A stretch of 64,000 bases of DNA from an uncultured Planctomycetota bacterium. Lineage in GTDB: Bacteria > Planctomycetota > Brocadiia > CAIUPP01. The notes beneath the pieces were generated by a model. It saw nothing but the letters and a program-made list of their open reading frames with translations, searched no databases and was not told where the DNA came from. The stretch lies in NCBI GenBank assembly GCA_903901045.1, contig CAIUPP010000120.1:1-64000 (forward strand), written 5' to 3'. This document shows positions 15,509 to 23,182 of this stretch, piece by piece. The stretch's first letter is position 1. Each line of letters begins with the position of its first letter. The position numbers and the translations under genes were made by a program.

Positions 15509-16438
15509 ATGAAAAGTCCCCTGAGGCGCGCCAAGGACGCACTGACGGTGCCGCTGTTCGCGGGGGTGCGCGCCACGCAACCGCTGCCGGGGGTGCAGCG
15601 CGCCATGCTGGCGGGGGCGCTGGCCTCGCTGAAACTCTGGTACCGGCTCCCCGGCAGTCGCGTCCAGAAGACCATGAGCGACTTCTGCCGGGTGGTTGGG
15701 CGGAAGGACCCTGCAAAGGTCTTTGCCGAGTCAGTGCGCAAGCTCCAATGCGCAGCGCGGATGTACGGCGAGCTGATGCGGCATGGGCCGGAGAGGCTGG
15801 CCGGACAGGTGGAGTTCAGCGCGGAAGTCCTGGCCTCTTGCGAAGCGGTCAAGAAGGAGCATGGCGGAGGCATCATTGTGATGCCGCATTGCATCGGGGC
15901 GGTTCCGGTGGCGGTCGGCTTTGCGAGGCGATTTCCTTCGCTGCTGCTCGTGACCGAGTCGCGCGGCGCCATGCGCAGCGACCTCGTGCATCGCTGCTTC
16001 GACAAGATGCAGGTGGAAGTGACTTTTGTGCGGCGCGGCGACCCCGCCGCCGCCGCCCGCAGCATCCTCAAGGGGTTGCACGATGGAAAGTTCATCGTCG
16101 GCACCACCGACCTGCTGCGGCGCACGAAGGACAGCGTGCAGGTGACCATGTTCGGCCAACCGGCGCATCTGCCCGGCTGGCCGGCCCGTTTCAGCGCCCG
16201 CCGCAACACGCCGATCATCCCCGGCTTTGTGCATCTGGATGGGGAACGCATTCTTCCCTCGGTGGGGACGCCCTTCATCGAGCAGGACCTGGCCGTCGCC
16301 ACGCAGAAGTGGGCCGCGTTCTTCGAAGAGAACTTTCGCAGGCACCCGTCGGAGTGGATCTTCCTGTACGAGAAGCGGTGGTCGCAGTTGATCGCGCAGG
16401 CTGCGGAATCCTCCCCCGTTGCGGCGTCCGTCCCGTGA
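15509..16438 (+). CDS. LpxL/HtrB-like lysophospholipid or lipid A acyltransferase, atypical active site
   Basis: A 309-residue protein resembling the LpxL/HtrB acyltransferase family. Supporting sequence includes the phosphate/acyl-binding region TMFGQPAHLPGWPARFS, NTPIIPGF, and the C-terminal PSEWIFLYEKRW that parallels the QWLW...RRW end of LpxL proteins. The family's catalytic dyad is His-X4-Asp/Glu. Here the matching region is MPHCIGAVPV with His127 but Val at position 132, so the acid is missing. A weak hydrophobic N-terminus could associate with the membrane. The next gene (VTT membrane protein) starts 25 bases later. It may be a divergent acyltransferase using another acid, or a non-catalytic homologue. 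Confidence 0.65.
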   Translation: MKSPLRRAKDALTVPLFAGVRATQPLPGVQRAMLAGALASLKLWYRLPGSRVQKTMSDFCRVVGRKDPAKVFAESVRKLQCAARMYGELMRHGPERLAGQVEFSAEVLASCEAVKKEHGGGIIVMPHCIGAVPVAVGFARRFPSLLLVTESRGAMRSDLVHRCFDKMQVEVTFVRRGDPAAAARSILKGLHDGKFIVGTTDLLRRTKDSVQVTMFGQPAHLPGWPARFSARRNTPIIPGFVHLDGERILPSVGTPFIEQDLAVATQKWAAFFEENFRRHPSEWIFLYEKRWSQLIAQAAESSPVAASVP

Positions 16439-16463
16439 TGCCGAAGTGAAGGAACCGAGCAAT

Positions 16464-17222
16464 ATGAATGCGTCCATCGAATCCACGCCGCCGGGGGAAC
16501 CCCTTCCGCGCAAAACCTCGCGCTTCCTGAAGCTCAGCCTCCTCGTGCTCCTGGTCGTGGCCATCATCGCGCTGTTCCACTTCACCCCGTTCGGAAAGTA
16601 CCAGGCCGAATGGAACAAGGCGATGCTTTACATGCAAAACCACCAGCTTGGCTGGCTCGTGCCGGTTGCGTTCGTCGCGCTGGCGGCATCTTTCGTTATG
16701 GTGGGAATGCCGCGGCTCGCGGTTTGCGCGGCGGGAGGGGCGGCGTTCGGCTTCTTCTGGGGAATGCTCTGGGCGGAGATCGGGACGGTGCTGGGTTCTT
16801 ATGCCCTTTTCCTGTTCGCGCGCCGGACCGGGCGCGAAAGAATCCTGCGGCGCTGGCCTGCGTTGGAGCGGTACAGCCTGGCGCTCACGCAGGGCGGCAT
16901 CGGAACGGTGGTGATCGCGCGCCAACTGCCCATCAACGGCTTCTTCGTATCGGTCACCCTGGCGCTGACGCAACTGACGCACAGCCAGTACTTGATCGGG
17001 ACGGCGCTGGGGTACATCCCGCAGGCAATCCCCGTCACGCTCATGGGCGCGGGGGTCGGGCAAAGCATGTCGTTCGCCCGCAGCGCGTCGTACGTGCTCA
17101 TCGCCGTCTGCTGGCTGATCGTCGTCGGGATATTCCTGAAGCGTTTCCGCAACCTTCCCGGCGCGAAGGGCGAGGGAACCCCGGCTCAAGCGCCGACCAG
17201 TGCGAACCCGCCCGAGGGTTGA
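16464..17222 (+). CDS. TVP38/TMEM64 (VTT domain, DedA-like) membrane protein
   Basis: A 252-residue inner-membrane protein with five or six hydrophobic segments and a VTT/SNARE-associated domain. The signature half-helix region MVGMPRLAVCAAGGAAFGFFWG and later ARQLPINGFFVS match the TVP38/TMEM64 family, which is linked to lipid scrambling or undecaprenyl-phosphate translocation. I chose ATG 16464, which has GTGAAGGAACC upstream. The in-frame ATG at 16419 lies inside the acyltransferase gene. The pairing with an LpxL-like enzyme points to envelope lipid handling. The C-terminus ends in an Ala/Pro-rich tail. Confidence 0.8.
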   Translation: MNASIESTPPGEPLPRKTSRFLKLSLLVLLVVAIIALFHFTPFGKYQAEWNKAMLYMQNHQLGWLVPVAFVALAASFVMVGMPRLAVCAAGGAAFGFFWGMLWAEIGTVLGSYALFLFARRTGRERILRRWPALERYSLALTQGGIGTVVIARQLPINGFFVSVTLALTQLTHSQYLIGTALGYIPQAIPVTLMGAGVGQSMSFARSASYVLIAVCWLIVVGIFLKRFRNLPGAKGEGTPAQAPTSANPPEG

Positions 17223-17243
17223 CGAGACGGCATTGTTGTCATG

Positions 17244-17320
17244 TTGAGCGAAGCGAAACATCGACTCTCGCGTGCTGCTCTGAGGTCATGCGCGCGTAAA
17301 GATTCTTCGCTGCGCTCAGA
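17244..17320. repeat. Imperfect palindromic repeat
   Basis: TTGAGCGAAGCGAAACATC on the left and GATTCTTCGCTGCGCTCAGA on the right form imperfect arms. The right arm resembles the TGAGCG...GCGAAGAATC arms of the palindrome at 63612-63754. It lies between convergent genes and is probably a dispersed non-coding element. Confidence 0.5.
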
Positions 17321-17340
17321 AGGACTTCTTTAGCGGCCTG

Positions 17341-18213
17341 CTAGAGCTTCAACAGCCTCGTGGCGTTCTTATGCGCGATTTTCTCCCACGCGTCGCGGCT
17401 GAGCTTCTTCTCTGCGAGCAGTTGCGGGAAGAAATCGACGATGCGCACTTCCTTTCTCGTGGAACTGCGCAGGCAGCAATCGGTCCCGAAGAGCAGTTTG
17501 TCCTGGAACTTCTCCATGAACGCCGGGCCGAAGGAGGGGTCGCGCGACAGGGCGCCGTAACCGCTGCCGGCGGAAATGTCCGCCCAGAGGTTGGGATACT
17601 TCGCCATCAGCCGCGGCACCGCGCCGCCGGGGCGCACCGGTCCCGTGGGGTAGCCGAGGCGCTCGACGACGGAGACTCCGCCGGATATCTCCGCCCAGAA
17701 GGTGGGGCCATGCCCGACAATCACCGTCTCCGGGCATTGCTGCAGCGTCCGCTCCAGGCGCGGCAGGCCCGGGTCGTCGCGCAAACCGTAGTAAATGGGA
17801 TTGTCGTTCATGTCAATAATGATCGGCATTCCGAACTTGCCGACCTGCCGGAAAAGGTTGAGGCAGCGCGGGTCGTCTATCGGAAGCTTGGGCAGCATCT
17901 CTCCCATGCCGCGGCAGCCGCGCGCCACATATTCTTCGAGCAGCCAGCCGAAGTCCATCTTGGGATCGTTCAGCCCGAAGCGCGGATCGATCAGGCAGAA
18001 GGGGATCAGCCGCGTCGGAAAGTGCGAGCATTCGCGGATCACGTCATCCGTGTCGGACTCCATGTACTCCGCTTCCGGAGTTTCGCTCAGACCGAGCACG
18101 CAGGTCCGGTCGATCCCCCACTCATCCATCTTCTTGACGAGTTCGGGGCCGTCCAGCATCTCCTTGCGGTCCTTGACGACCCGCCCGATATGCCCGTGCA
18201 CGTCAATCAGCAT
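17341..18213 (-). CDS. Amidohydrolase family 2 (TIM barrel) protein
   Basis: A 290-residue metal-dependent hydrolase or decarboxylase of the amidohydrolase_2 type (ACMSD/gamma-resorcylate decarboxylase relatives). The first metal motif is DVHGHIG with His6 and His8. A later VGHGPTFWAEI supplies another histidine, and LLFGTDCC gives the terminal aspartate. It is the last gene of the leftward seven-gene operon, 13 bases after the TIM-barrel isomerase gene. It is a clear paralogue of the product at 21369-22262: both share GPV.PGG followed by NLW.D.SAGSG and SRDP blocks. Family members act on cyclic or unsaturated acids and lactones. The substrate here is unknown. Confidence 0.8.
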   Translation of the reverse strand: MLIDVHGHIGRVVKDRKEMLDGPELVKKMDEWGIDRTCVLGLSETPEAEYMESDTDDVIRECSHFPTRLIPFCLIDPRFGLNDPKMDFGWLLEEYVARGCRGMGEMLPKLPIDDPRCLNLFRQVGKFGMPIIIDMNDNPIYYGLRDDPGLPRLERTLQQCPETVIVGHGPTFWAEISGGVSVVERLGYPTGPVRPGGAVPRLMAKYPNLWADISAGSGYGALSRDPSFGPAFMEKFQDKLLFGTDCCLRSSTRKEVRIVDFFPQLLAEKKLSRDAWEKIAHKNATRLLKL

Positions 18214-18226
18214 GAGAGATCCCCTT

Positions 18227-19099
18227 TCAGATGTCCTTCATCACCGAGCGGACGTAAGCCAGGTCCTGGCGGGCGAACCACTCGCGGTCGCCGGGGCGGG
18301 GGGCCTCGACGCAGACCGGCCCGCTGAAGCCCGCGTCCTTGAGGAGGCGGAGGAACTGCCGGTTGTTGACCTCGCCCTCTTCGAGCGCCGTGGCGAATTT
18401 GCCTGCGCCGGGAACGGAGATGCAGTTCTTGAGATGGACGTAGTACAGCCGGTCTCCCGCCAGGGCAACCGCCTCCTTCAAAGTCGGAAACGTGGGGAAG
18501 TACACCTGGTTCACATAGTCGATGTTGATGCCGACGGCCGGGCTGCCGATGCGGTCCACAAGCTGGCGGGCGGCCTGGACGGTGTCGTGCAGGTAATTCA
18601 TGTGCGTCTCGAATGCGAGGCGCACGCCCAGTTTCTCCACTTCGCTCGCGATGATCCGGTACCCCTCGACCGCCCACTCCCATTGCTGGGGCGTGGCGCA
18701 GCCGGAGCCGTGCTTGTCGTACGCGTCCGATGCGACCTTCTTGTCCGGGTTCATCATTGGCCCGGCGAAGCAATTGGAGCAGGCGAACCGGGCGCCGAGC
18801 CGCTCCTTGGCCAGGCGGTAGAAGCGGACGCTCCGCGCCGCCTCCTCCGCGCGGGCGGCGGCATCCGGCACGTTGAAATTCGACAGCGGGTGGCCGAAGA
18901 GGGCGAACTTCAGCCCCGCCGCTTTCATGGAGCTGGTGATCACGTCGAGGTACTCCTCGGCCGACTGCTTCACGCCGTCGAGGCGCGCGCCGCGGAACTC
19001 GATGCCGTCGAATCCCCACGCCGCCGCCTTTTTGCAGAGCTCGGGGAAGCTCTGCCCTTGTTCACAGTAGTTGATGTGCATAATGACCGGATTGTTCAT
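18227..19099 (-). CDS. Sugar phosphate isomerase/epimerase (xylose isomerase-like TIM barrel)
   Basis: A 290-residue AP_endonuc_2/xylose-isomerase-like barrel. The N-terminal IMHINYCEQGQSFPELCKKA and GFDGIEFRG match the start of the family (IolE, IolI, hydroxypyruvate isomerase), and a late VCVEAPRPGDREWFARQDLAY supplies a C-terminal Glu. Such enzymes isomerise, epimerise or dehydrate ketoses and inososes using a divalent metal. I chose ATG 19099 because it precedes the conserved first strand; the longer in-frame start at 19144 adds poor sequence. It lies between the DegT aminotransferase and the amidohydrolase in the operon. With Gfo/Idh and DegT neighbours, an inosose- or ketose-type substrate is plausible. 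Confidence 0.8.
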   Translation of the reverse strand: MNNPVIMHINYCEQGQSFPELCKKAAAWGFDGIEFRGARLDGVKQSAEEYLDVITSSMKAAGLKFALFGHPLSNFNVPDAAARAEEAARSVRFYRLAKERLGARFACSNCFAGPMMNPDKKVASDAYDKHGSGCATPQQWEWAVEGYRIIASEVEKLGVRLAFETHMNYLHDTVQAARQLVDRIGSPAVGINIDYVNQVYFPTFPTLKEAVALAGDRLYYVHLKNCISVPGAGKFATALEEGEVNNRQFLRLLKDAGFSGPVCVEAPRPGDREWFARQDLAYVRSVMKDI

Positions 19100-19115
19100 G
19101 AAGATTCTTCTTTCT

Positions 19116-20471
19116 TTACCGGTGTGCGAAGAAATGCCATCCACCGAGCGACGGCCCGTCTCCCTTGTCGCCCTTCAGAAGCGCCTTGTAATTCTCGGCG
19201 ACCTTGCGGAAAGCGTTGGCGTGTTCCTCGATCACGTTGGGGTAGAACTTCTTGAACCAGGGAATGCTGTAGCTGTGCGACATGATCTTCTCGCTGGCCG
19301 GCAGGCTTCCTTCCGGCTGGCGCAGATCGCGGTCGCTGAAGGCGATGCGCGTGGGACGGTGGTCGCCGTAGATGTCGGCGCTGTTGAACAACGCGTGCAG
19401 ATGCAGCGGCTTGTTGGCGCCCGGTGTGCAGGGGAAGCCTTCGGCGGTGACCGCTTCGGCGAAGCGCGTCACGGACAACCCGCCCAACTCCTCGGGGACG
19501 TACAGCCCGTGCGGAGCGTACCAGCCGCCCATCGTCATCTTAGGGTTCTTGGGGTCGGGGCGATGGGCCCGGATGCCCGGCACTCCTTCCAGCAGGTCCC
19601 AGAAGTGGTTCATCGACTTGAGGATCTCGCGGCAGCGCTCGTCGTAATGCTTCAACTGAACGCGCCCCACGGCGGAACTCAACTGGTGCATCCGGTACTT
19701 GTGCCCGCCCAGGGGCAGGCCCGCCAGCGGCTTGAGGTCGGCGGCTTCCACGGAAGCCGGATTCGAGAAACGCTCGTAGTGTCCCCACGCGGCGCAGCGG
19801 TCGAATATCTCGCGGTCGTCGGTGACCAGGATGCCCGCCTCACCGATGGCGAGGGACTTGCCGCTCATGAGGGACATGGCCGCGACGTCGCCGAAGGTGC
19901 CGACCTTGCGCCCCTTGTACAGGCCTCCCTGGGCGTGCGAAACGTCCTCGATCACCTTGATCTTGCGCTTCTTCGCGATGGCCATGATCGGGTCCATGTC
20001 CGCCGGGTAGCCGAGGTAATGCACCACCATGATCGCCTTCGTGCGCGGGGAGATGCGCTTCTCGATGTCCGCCGGGTCGATGCAGAGCGTTTGCGGGTCC
20101 ACCTCGGCAAACACCACGGTCCCGCCCAGATTGTAGACCTGCAGGCAGGAGGCCCAGTAGGTGACGCTGGGGCAGATGATCTCGTCGCCGCGGCGCACGC
20201 CGCACGCGTACATGGCCGCTTCCAGCGCGGCCGTGCCGGTGCTGTGAGCGAGGGCGTATCGCCGGCCCTGCCATTCGGCGAACTCCTTCTCGAATGCCTT
20301 CGTCACGTCCAGGTCGGACATGGCGCCGCGCCGAAGCACATCCAGCACCGCCTCTTCATCCTCGCGCGTGATGATGGGCCACTTGAAGGCGTCCTTGGGG
20401 TCGCTCTGGATGGCTTTCGGCCCGCCCAGAAGGGCCGGGGAGAGAGTGGACTTTTTCACGATTTCCTCCAA
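19116..20471 (-). CDS. DegT/DnrJ/EryC1/StrS family aminotransferase (first paralogue)
   Basis: A 451-residue PLP enzyme of the sugar aminotransferase family, which swaps a keto group on a sugar or cyclitol for an amine. The cofactor-binding HSTGTAALEAA is at residues 77-87, the PLP-ring aspartate is Asp176 in VIEDVSHA, and the internal aldimine lysine is Lys205 in LMSGKSLAIGEAG. The length is longer than the usual 370-400. It lies 19 bases after the Gfo/Idh gene and 16 before the isomerase gene. A second DegT gene starts the same operon. StrS/StsC-type members aminate inososes, so an aminocyclitol link is possible but not shown. Confidence 0.88.
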   Translation of the reverse strand: MEEIVKKSTLSPALLGGPKAIQSDPKDAFKWPIITREDEEAVLDVLRRGAMSDLDVTKAFEKEFAEWQGRRYALAHSTGTAALEAAMYACGVRRGDEIICPSVTYWASCLQVYNLGGTVVFAEVDPQTLCIDPADIEKRISPRTKAIMVVHYLGYPADMDPIMAIAKKRKIKVIEDVSHAQGGLYKGRKVGTFGDVAAMSLMSGKSLAIGEAGILVTDDREIFDRCAAWGHYERFSNPASVEAADLKPLAGLPLGGHKYRMHQLSSAVGRVQLKHYDERCREILKSMNHFWDLLEGVPGIRAHRPDPKNPKMTMGGWYAPHGLYVPEELGGLSVTRFAEAVTAEGFPCTPGANKPLHLHALFNSADIYGDHRPTRIAFSDRDLRQPEGSLPASEKIMSHSYSIPWFKKFYPNVIEEHANAFRKVAENYKALLKGDKGDGPSLGGWHFFAHR

Positions 20472-20490
20472 TTCCTGAATTCTGCCAATG

Positions 20491-21348
20491 TTACAGACGC
20501 ACCTTTACAGTTCTTCCATTCTTCATCGAGCTTTCCATCGCGGCGAGCACCGCTATTGGGGCCAGCATGCGTTCCTGGCTGAACGCGCTCTTTTTCTCTT
20601 CCACGAAGCGCACTATCAATTGGGCGCTGGTTGTGTAGGGGTCGCTGTCGCGCACGTCGGCGTGTGTCATGGCCTTCTTCTCCGTGCAGGCCATCCAGTA
20701 GAAGGCTGCAGGGCCGGCGAGGCAGTTGAGCGTGGCCCATCGGTTGCCGCTGTACCGCACGACGACGATGCCGTTCGGCCCCCGGCGCTCCATCGTGACG
20801 CTCTCCACCTCGGTCCCCATCAGTTCCACCATGGCGTCCACTTGGTGGATCCCGTAGAAGAAAATGCCGCCGTACGGGCTGTCGATGTCGGCAGGGCCGG
20901 TCGAGTTCAGCGTCCGCACCCCGCCCTCCTTCGCCACGTCCGCTTTGAACGCCTGAAAGGCCGTTTGCATCGGGATGGAACTGAAAGTCGTCACCGGCGC
21001 CTTCTTCGATTCGCCGAGCTTCAGCAGCCGCTTCGCGTCCTTGACGGTCGCGGTCATGGGCTTGTCCACGAAGGTCGGCACACCGTTCTTGATGAAGAAC
21101 TCCGCCGGCTCGTAATGGTACTTGGCATCGCGATGGTCGATCATGACCACGTCCACCTGGCCGAGCAACTCGCGCCAGTCCTGGACTATCTTGGGGATGG
21201 AGCCTTTCTCGGCGGCAACCTTGGCGAATTCCGCCGTCTCCCCCCAGATGGCCGTCACGCTCATCGGGACAGCCTTTTTAACGTTGCATAAGTTGCCCAT
21301 TGAGTAACTGTGTGAATTCTCCGCGCCGATAATTCCCAAACGAATCAT
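20491..21348 (-). CDS. Gfo/Idh/MocA family oxidoreductase
   Basis: A 285-residue NAD(P)-dependent dehydrogenase-type protein. It has an N-terminal Rossmann fold (IRLGIIGAENSHSY) and the family's catalytic lysine in TFVDKPMTATVKDAKRLL, where DKP replaces the usual EKP. The first glycine loop is GAENSHS instead of GxGxxG, a variant shared in spirit with the two paralogues at 37919 and 41503. I chose ATG 21348, preceded by GGAGGAGCACAG. Members oxidise or reduce hydroxyls of sugars, inositols and related acids. It is in the middle of the leftward operon between the amidohydrolase and DegT genes. Confidence 0.85.
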   Translation of the reverse strand: MIRLGIIGAENSHSYSMGNLCNVKKAVPMSVTAIWGETAEFAKVAAEKGSIPKIVQDWRELLGQVDVVMIDHRDAKYHYEPAEFFIKNGVPTFVDKPMTATVKDAKRLLKLGESKKAPVTTFSSIPMQTAFQAFKADVAKEGGVRTLNSTGPADIDSPYGGIFFYGIHQVDAMVELMGTEVESVTMERRGPNGIVVVRYSGNRWATLNCLAGPAAFYWMACTEKKAMTHADVRDSDPYTTSAQLIVRFVEEKKSAFSQERMLAPIAVLAAMESSMKNGRTVKVRL

Positions 21349-21368
21349 CTGTGCTCCTCCATTGGGTC

Positions 21369-22262
21369 TCAAGAAAGTTGCAGCAAAGCCATGGCATTAT
21401 ACCCCATGATCTTCCCGTACGCTCGCTCACTGATGCGCTTGGCTTTCACGGCTTCGCGCAGGTAGCCCACCAGTTCGCAGGCGTCGTTGGTGGGGACGCA
21501 AATATCGAGCCCCATGAGCAGGCGGTCCTGGAACTCTTCCAGGAAGCGATAGCCCCACTCCGGGTCGCGGCTGACGGCGTTGAACCCGCTCCCCGCGGAG
21601 AGATCTCCCCAGAGGTTCTTGTGGCGGCGCATCAACTCCGTTACGCGGCCCCCGGGCAGTACGGGGCCCTTGGGGTATCCGTCCCGGTCCTCCAGCGAGG
21701 GGTTCGCCCCCACCTCGGCCCACCACGTCTGGGAATGGGCCAGGAATTGCAGGCGCGGGTACTTCTGCAGCGCCTGCTCCAACTCGATCAGCCCCGCGCT
21801 GGTCACCAGGCCGTAGCTGTGGTCGGGGCGCACTCCGAGGTGGAACAGGAAGGGCAGTTCCGCCTTTTCGCAGGCGGCCAGGAGTCGCTGCACGCGCAGT
21901 TCTTCCCATCGCAGGGGGGCGGTGACTTCCCCGATGCCGCAGGCGCCAAGGCCCTTGTAGTACTCGAGCGCCGGGGCGAAGTCATATTCAATCGTATGCG
22001 CCTCCGTCCGCGGGTCGATGTTGCAGAACTTGATGAACCGCTCCGGGTATTGATCGCATGCCTCGAACGCCTCCTCCACGGACTGGGAGTAGAAAGGCTC
22101 GGGCGAGCAGATGGGCAGGGCGACCATCCGGTCGATCCCCTGCTTGTCCATGATGGCGACCAGCTCCGACGCGGTGGTGCAGCCCGCTTTGCGGACGGGA
22201 TGAACGAATCCGCGCCGGGGAATCACATGCTCGTGGATGTCTATGACGGGCGGCTTCTTCAT
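21369..22262 (-). CDS. Amidohydrolase family 2 (TIM barrel) protein, paralogue
   Basis: A 297-residue paralogue of the product at 17341-18213. The metal motif is VIDIHEHV with His10 and His12. The shared middle block reads GPVLPGG, then NLWGDLSAGSGFNAVSRDP, and the last metal-side aspartate is in LLMGLDICV. I chose ATG 22262 at MKKPPVIDIHEH, because the upstream in-frame extension to 22349 is Arg/Pro-rich and unlike the family. The gene lies 20 bases before the Gfo/Idh gene and 46 after the M55 gene. The hydrolase or decarboxylase role follows from the family; the substrate is unknown. Confidence 0.8.
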   Translation of the reverse strand: MKKPPVIDIHEHVIPRRGFVHPVRKAGCTTASELVAIMDKQGIDRMVALPICSPEPFYSQSVEEAFEACDQYPERFIKFCNIDPRTEAHTIEYDFAPALEYYKGLGACGIGEVTAPLRWEELRVQRLLAACEKAELPFLFHLGVRPDHSYGLVTSAGLIELEQALQKYPRLQFLAHSQTWWAEVGANPSLEDRDGYPKGPVLPGGRVTELMRRHKNLWGDLSAGSGFNAVSRDPEWGYRFLEEFQDRLLMGLDICVPTNDACELVGYLREAVKAKRISERAYGKIMGYNAMALLQLS

Positions 22263-22308
22263 GTCACTCTGTCCTTTGGTCAAAATGTGGGGGGGATGCC
22301 GGTCCGGC

Positions 22309-23163
22309 CTATAGCGCGGCCTTATCCGGGGAGGCCTCCCCCATGTCATGGTAGGGGCCGGATTGGTTTAGCAGGGCGATCACGCTGCTGGGGTGTTCAT
22401 CCACTCGCACGCGCGGTGGGAACAGGTCACTGCTCCGCAGGAGGGTGACGCGGCGGAAGGGGGCCTGGAGCGTAATATGCCCGAACGGCTCGCGTCGGGC
22501 GCGCTCCAGAGCGCGCTGGCTGCCGGCGCGGATGCGGCGGCGCGCCTCCTCCGGCACCAGGTGGATGGCGGAGGCGTTGTGGCGCTGGTACGCCATTTCA
22601 GGGAGGTGGTGCCCCGGCTTGGTCTGCTGGCCGCGCTTGACGGCAACCGTCTCGATCCCGGGCAGGAGCGCCTGAGCCTCGCGCGTGAAAGCCTCGCATC
22701 CGGCGGCGAAGATGACCCGCGTCCCCAGTTCCGAGCCACACAGGCATATCTCGCCGAACTCGCCGACGGAAAGGCCGTTGATGGAGACGTCGCGCACGAT
22801 CATCGAGCCGGTGTGGCAGAGGTGCCCGCCCAACGTGCCGGCCTTGGGGTGCTGGCCGATGGAGCACATGAAGTCGAAACGCCGACTGTCGAGCGAGAAG
22901 GGGTACGCGCTGCCGGCGGGCCAGTGGCGGGCCAGTTCGGCGGCGGAGTGGAGCAGTGCGGGATTGATGCCGCCGTAGCCATGCCCGTCGGCCACCAATA
23001 TCTCGGTGGCACCGGCGGCGAGGAAGCCTTCCACGGCGGCGTTCACCTCCCGCGTCAGGAACTCCCTCCCCAAATCGTAATACCGCGACGCCGGCTCGCA
23101 CCAGTCCTCGAAGTTCAGGATGCCGGCGACCCCTTCCATATCCGTCATAATGTACACGCGCAT
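22309..23163 (-). CDS. M55 family metallopeptidase (DppA-like)
   Basis: A 284-residue member of the M55 family, whose known member DppA is a zinc D-aminopeptidase forming a decamer. The N-terminal metal-binding motif is TDMEGVAG (Asp8, Glu10), followed by VADGHGYGGIN with His61, and GGHLCHTGSM supplies a further histidine, all at the positions expected from DppA. I chose ATG 23163 with GGAGTAACG upstream. It lies between the first DegT gene and an amidohydrolase gene in the leftward operon. An amide- or peptide-like bond in the pathway substrate would explain its presence together with three amidohydrolases. Confidence 0.85.
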   Translation of the reverse strand: MRVYIMTDMEGVAGILNFEDWCEPASRYYDLGREFLTREVNAAVEGFLAAGATEILVADGHGYGGINPALLHSAAELARHWPAGSAYPFSLDSRRFDFMCSIGQHPKAGTLGGHLCHTGSMIVRDVSINGLSVGEFGEICLCGSELGTRVIFAAGCEAFTREAQALLPGIETVAVKRGQQTKPGHHLPEMAYQRHNASAIHLVPEEARRRIRAGSQRALERARREPFGHITLQAPFRRVTLLRSSDLFPPRVRVDEHPSSVIALLNQSGPYHDMGEASPDKAAL

Positions 23164-23182
23164 AAGCGTTACTCCATTGCCA

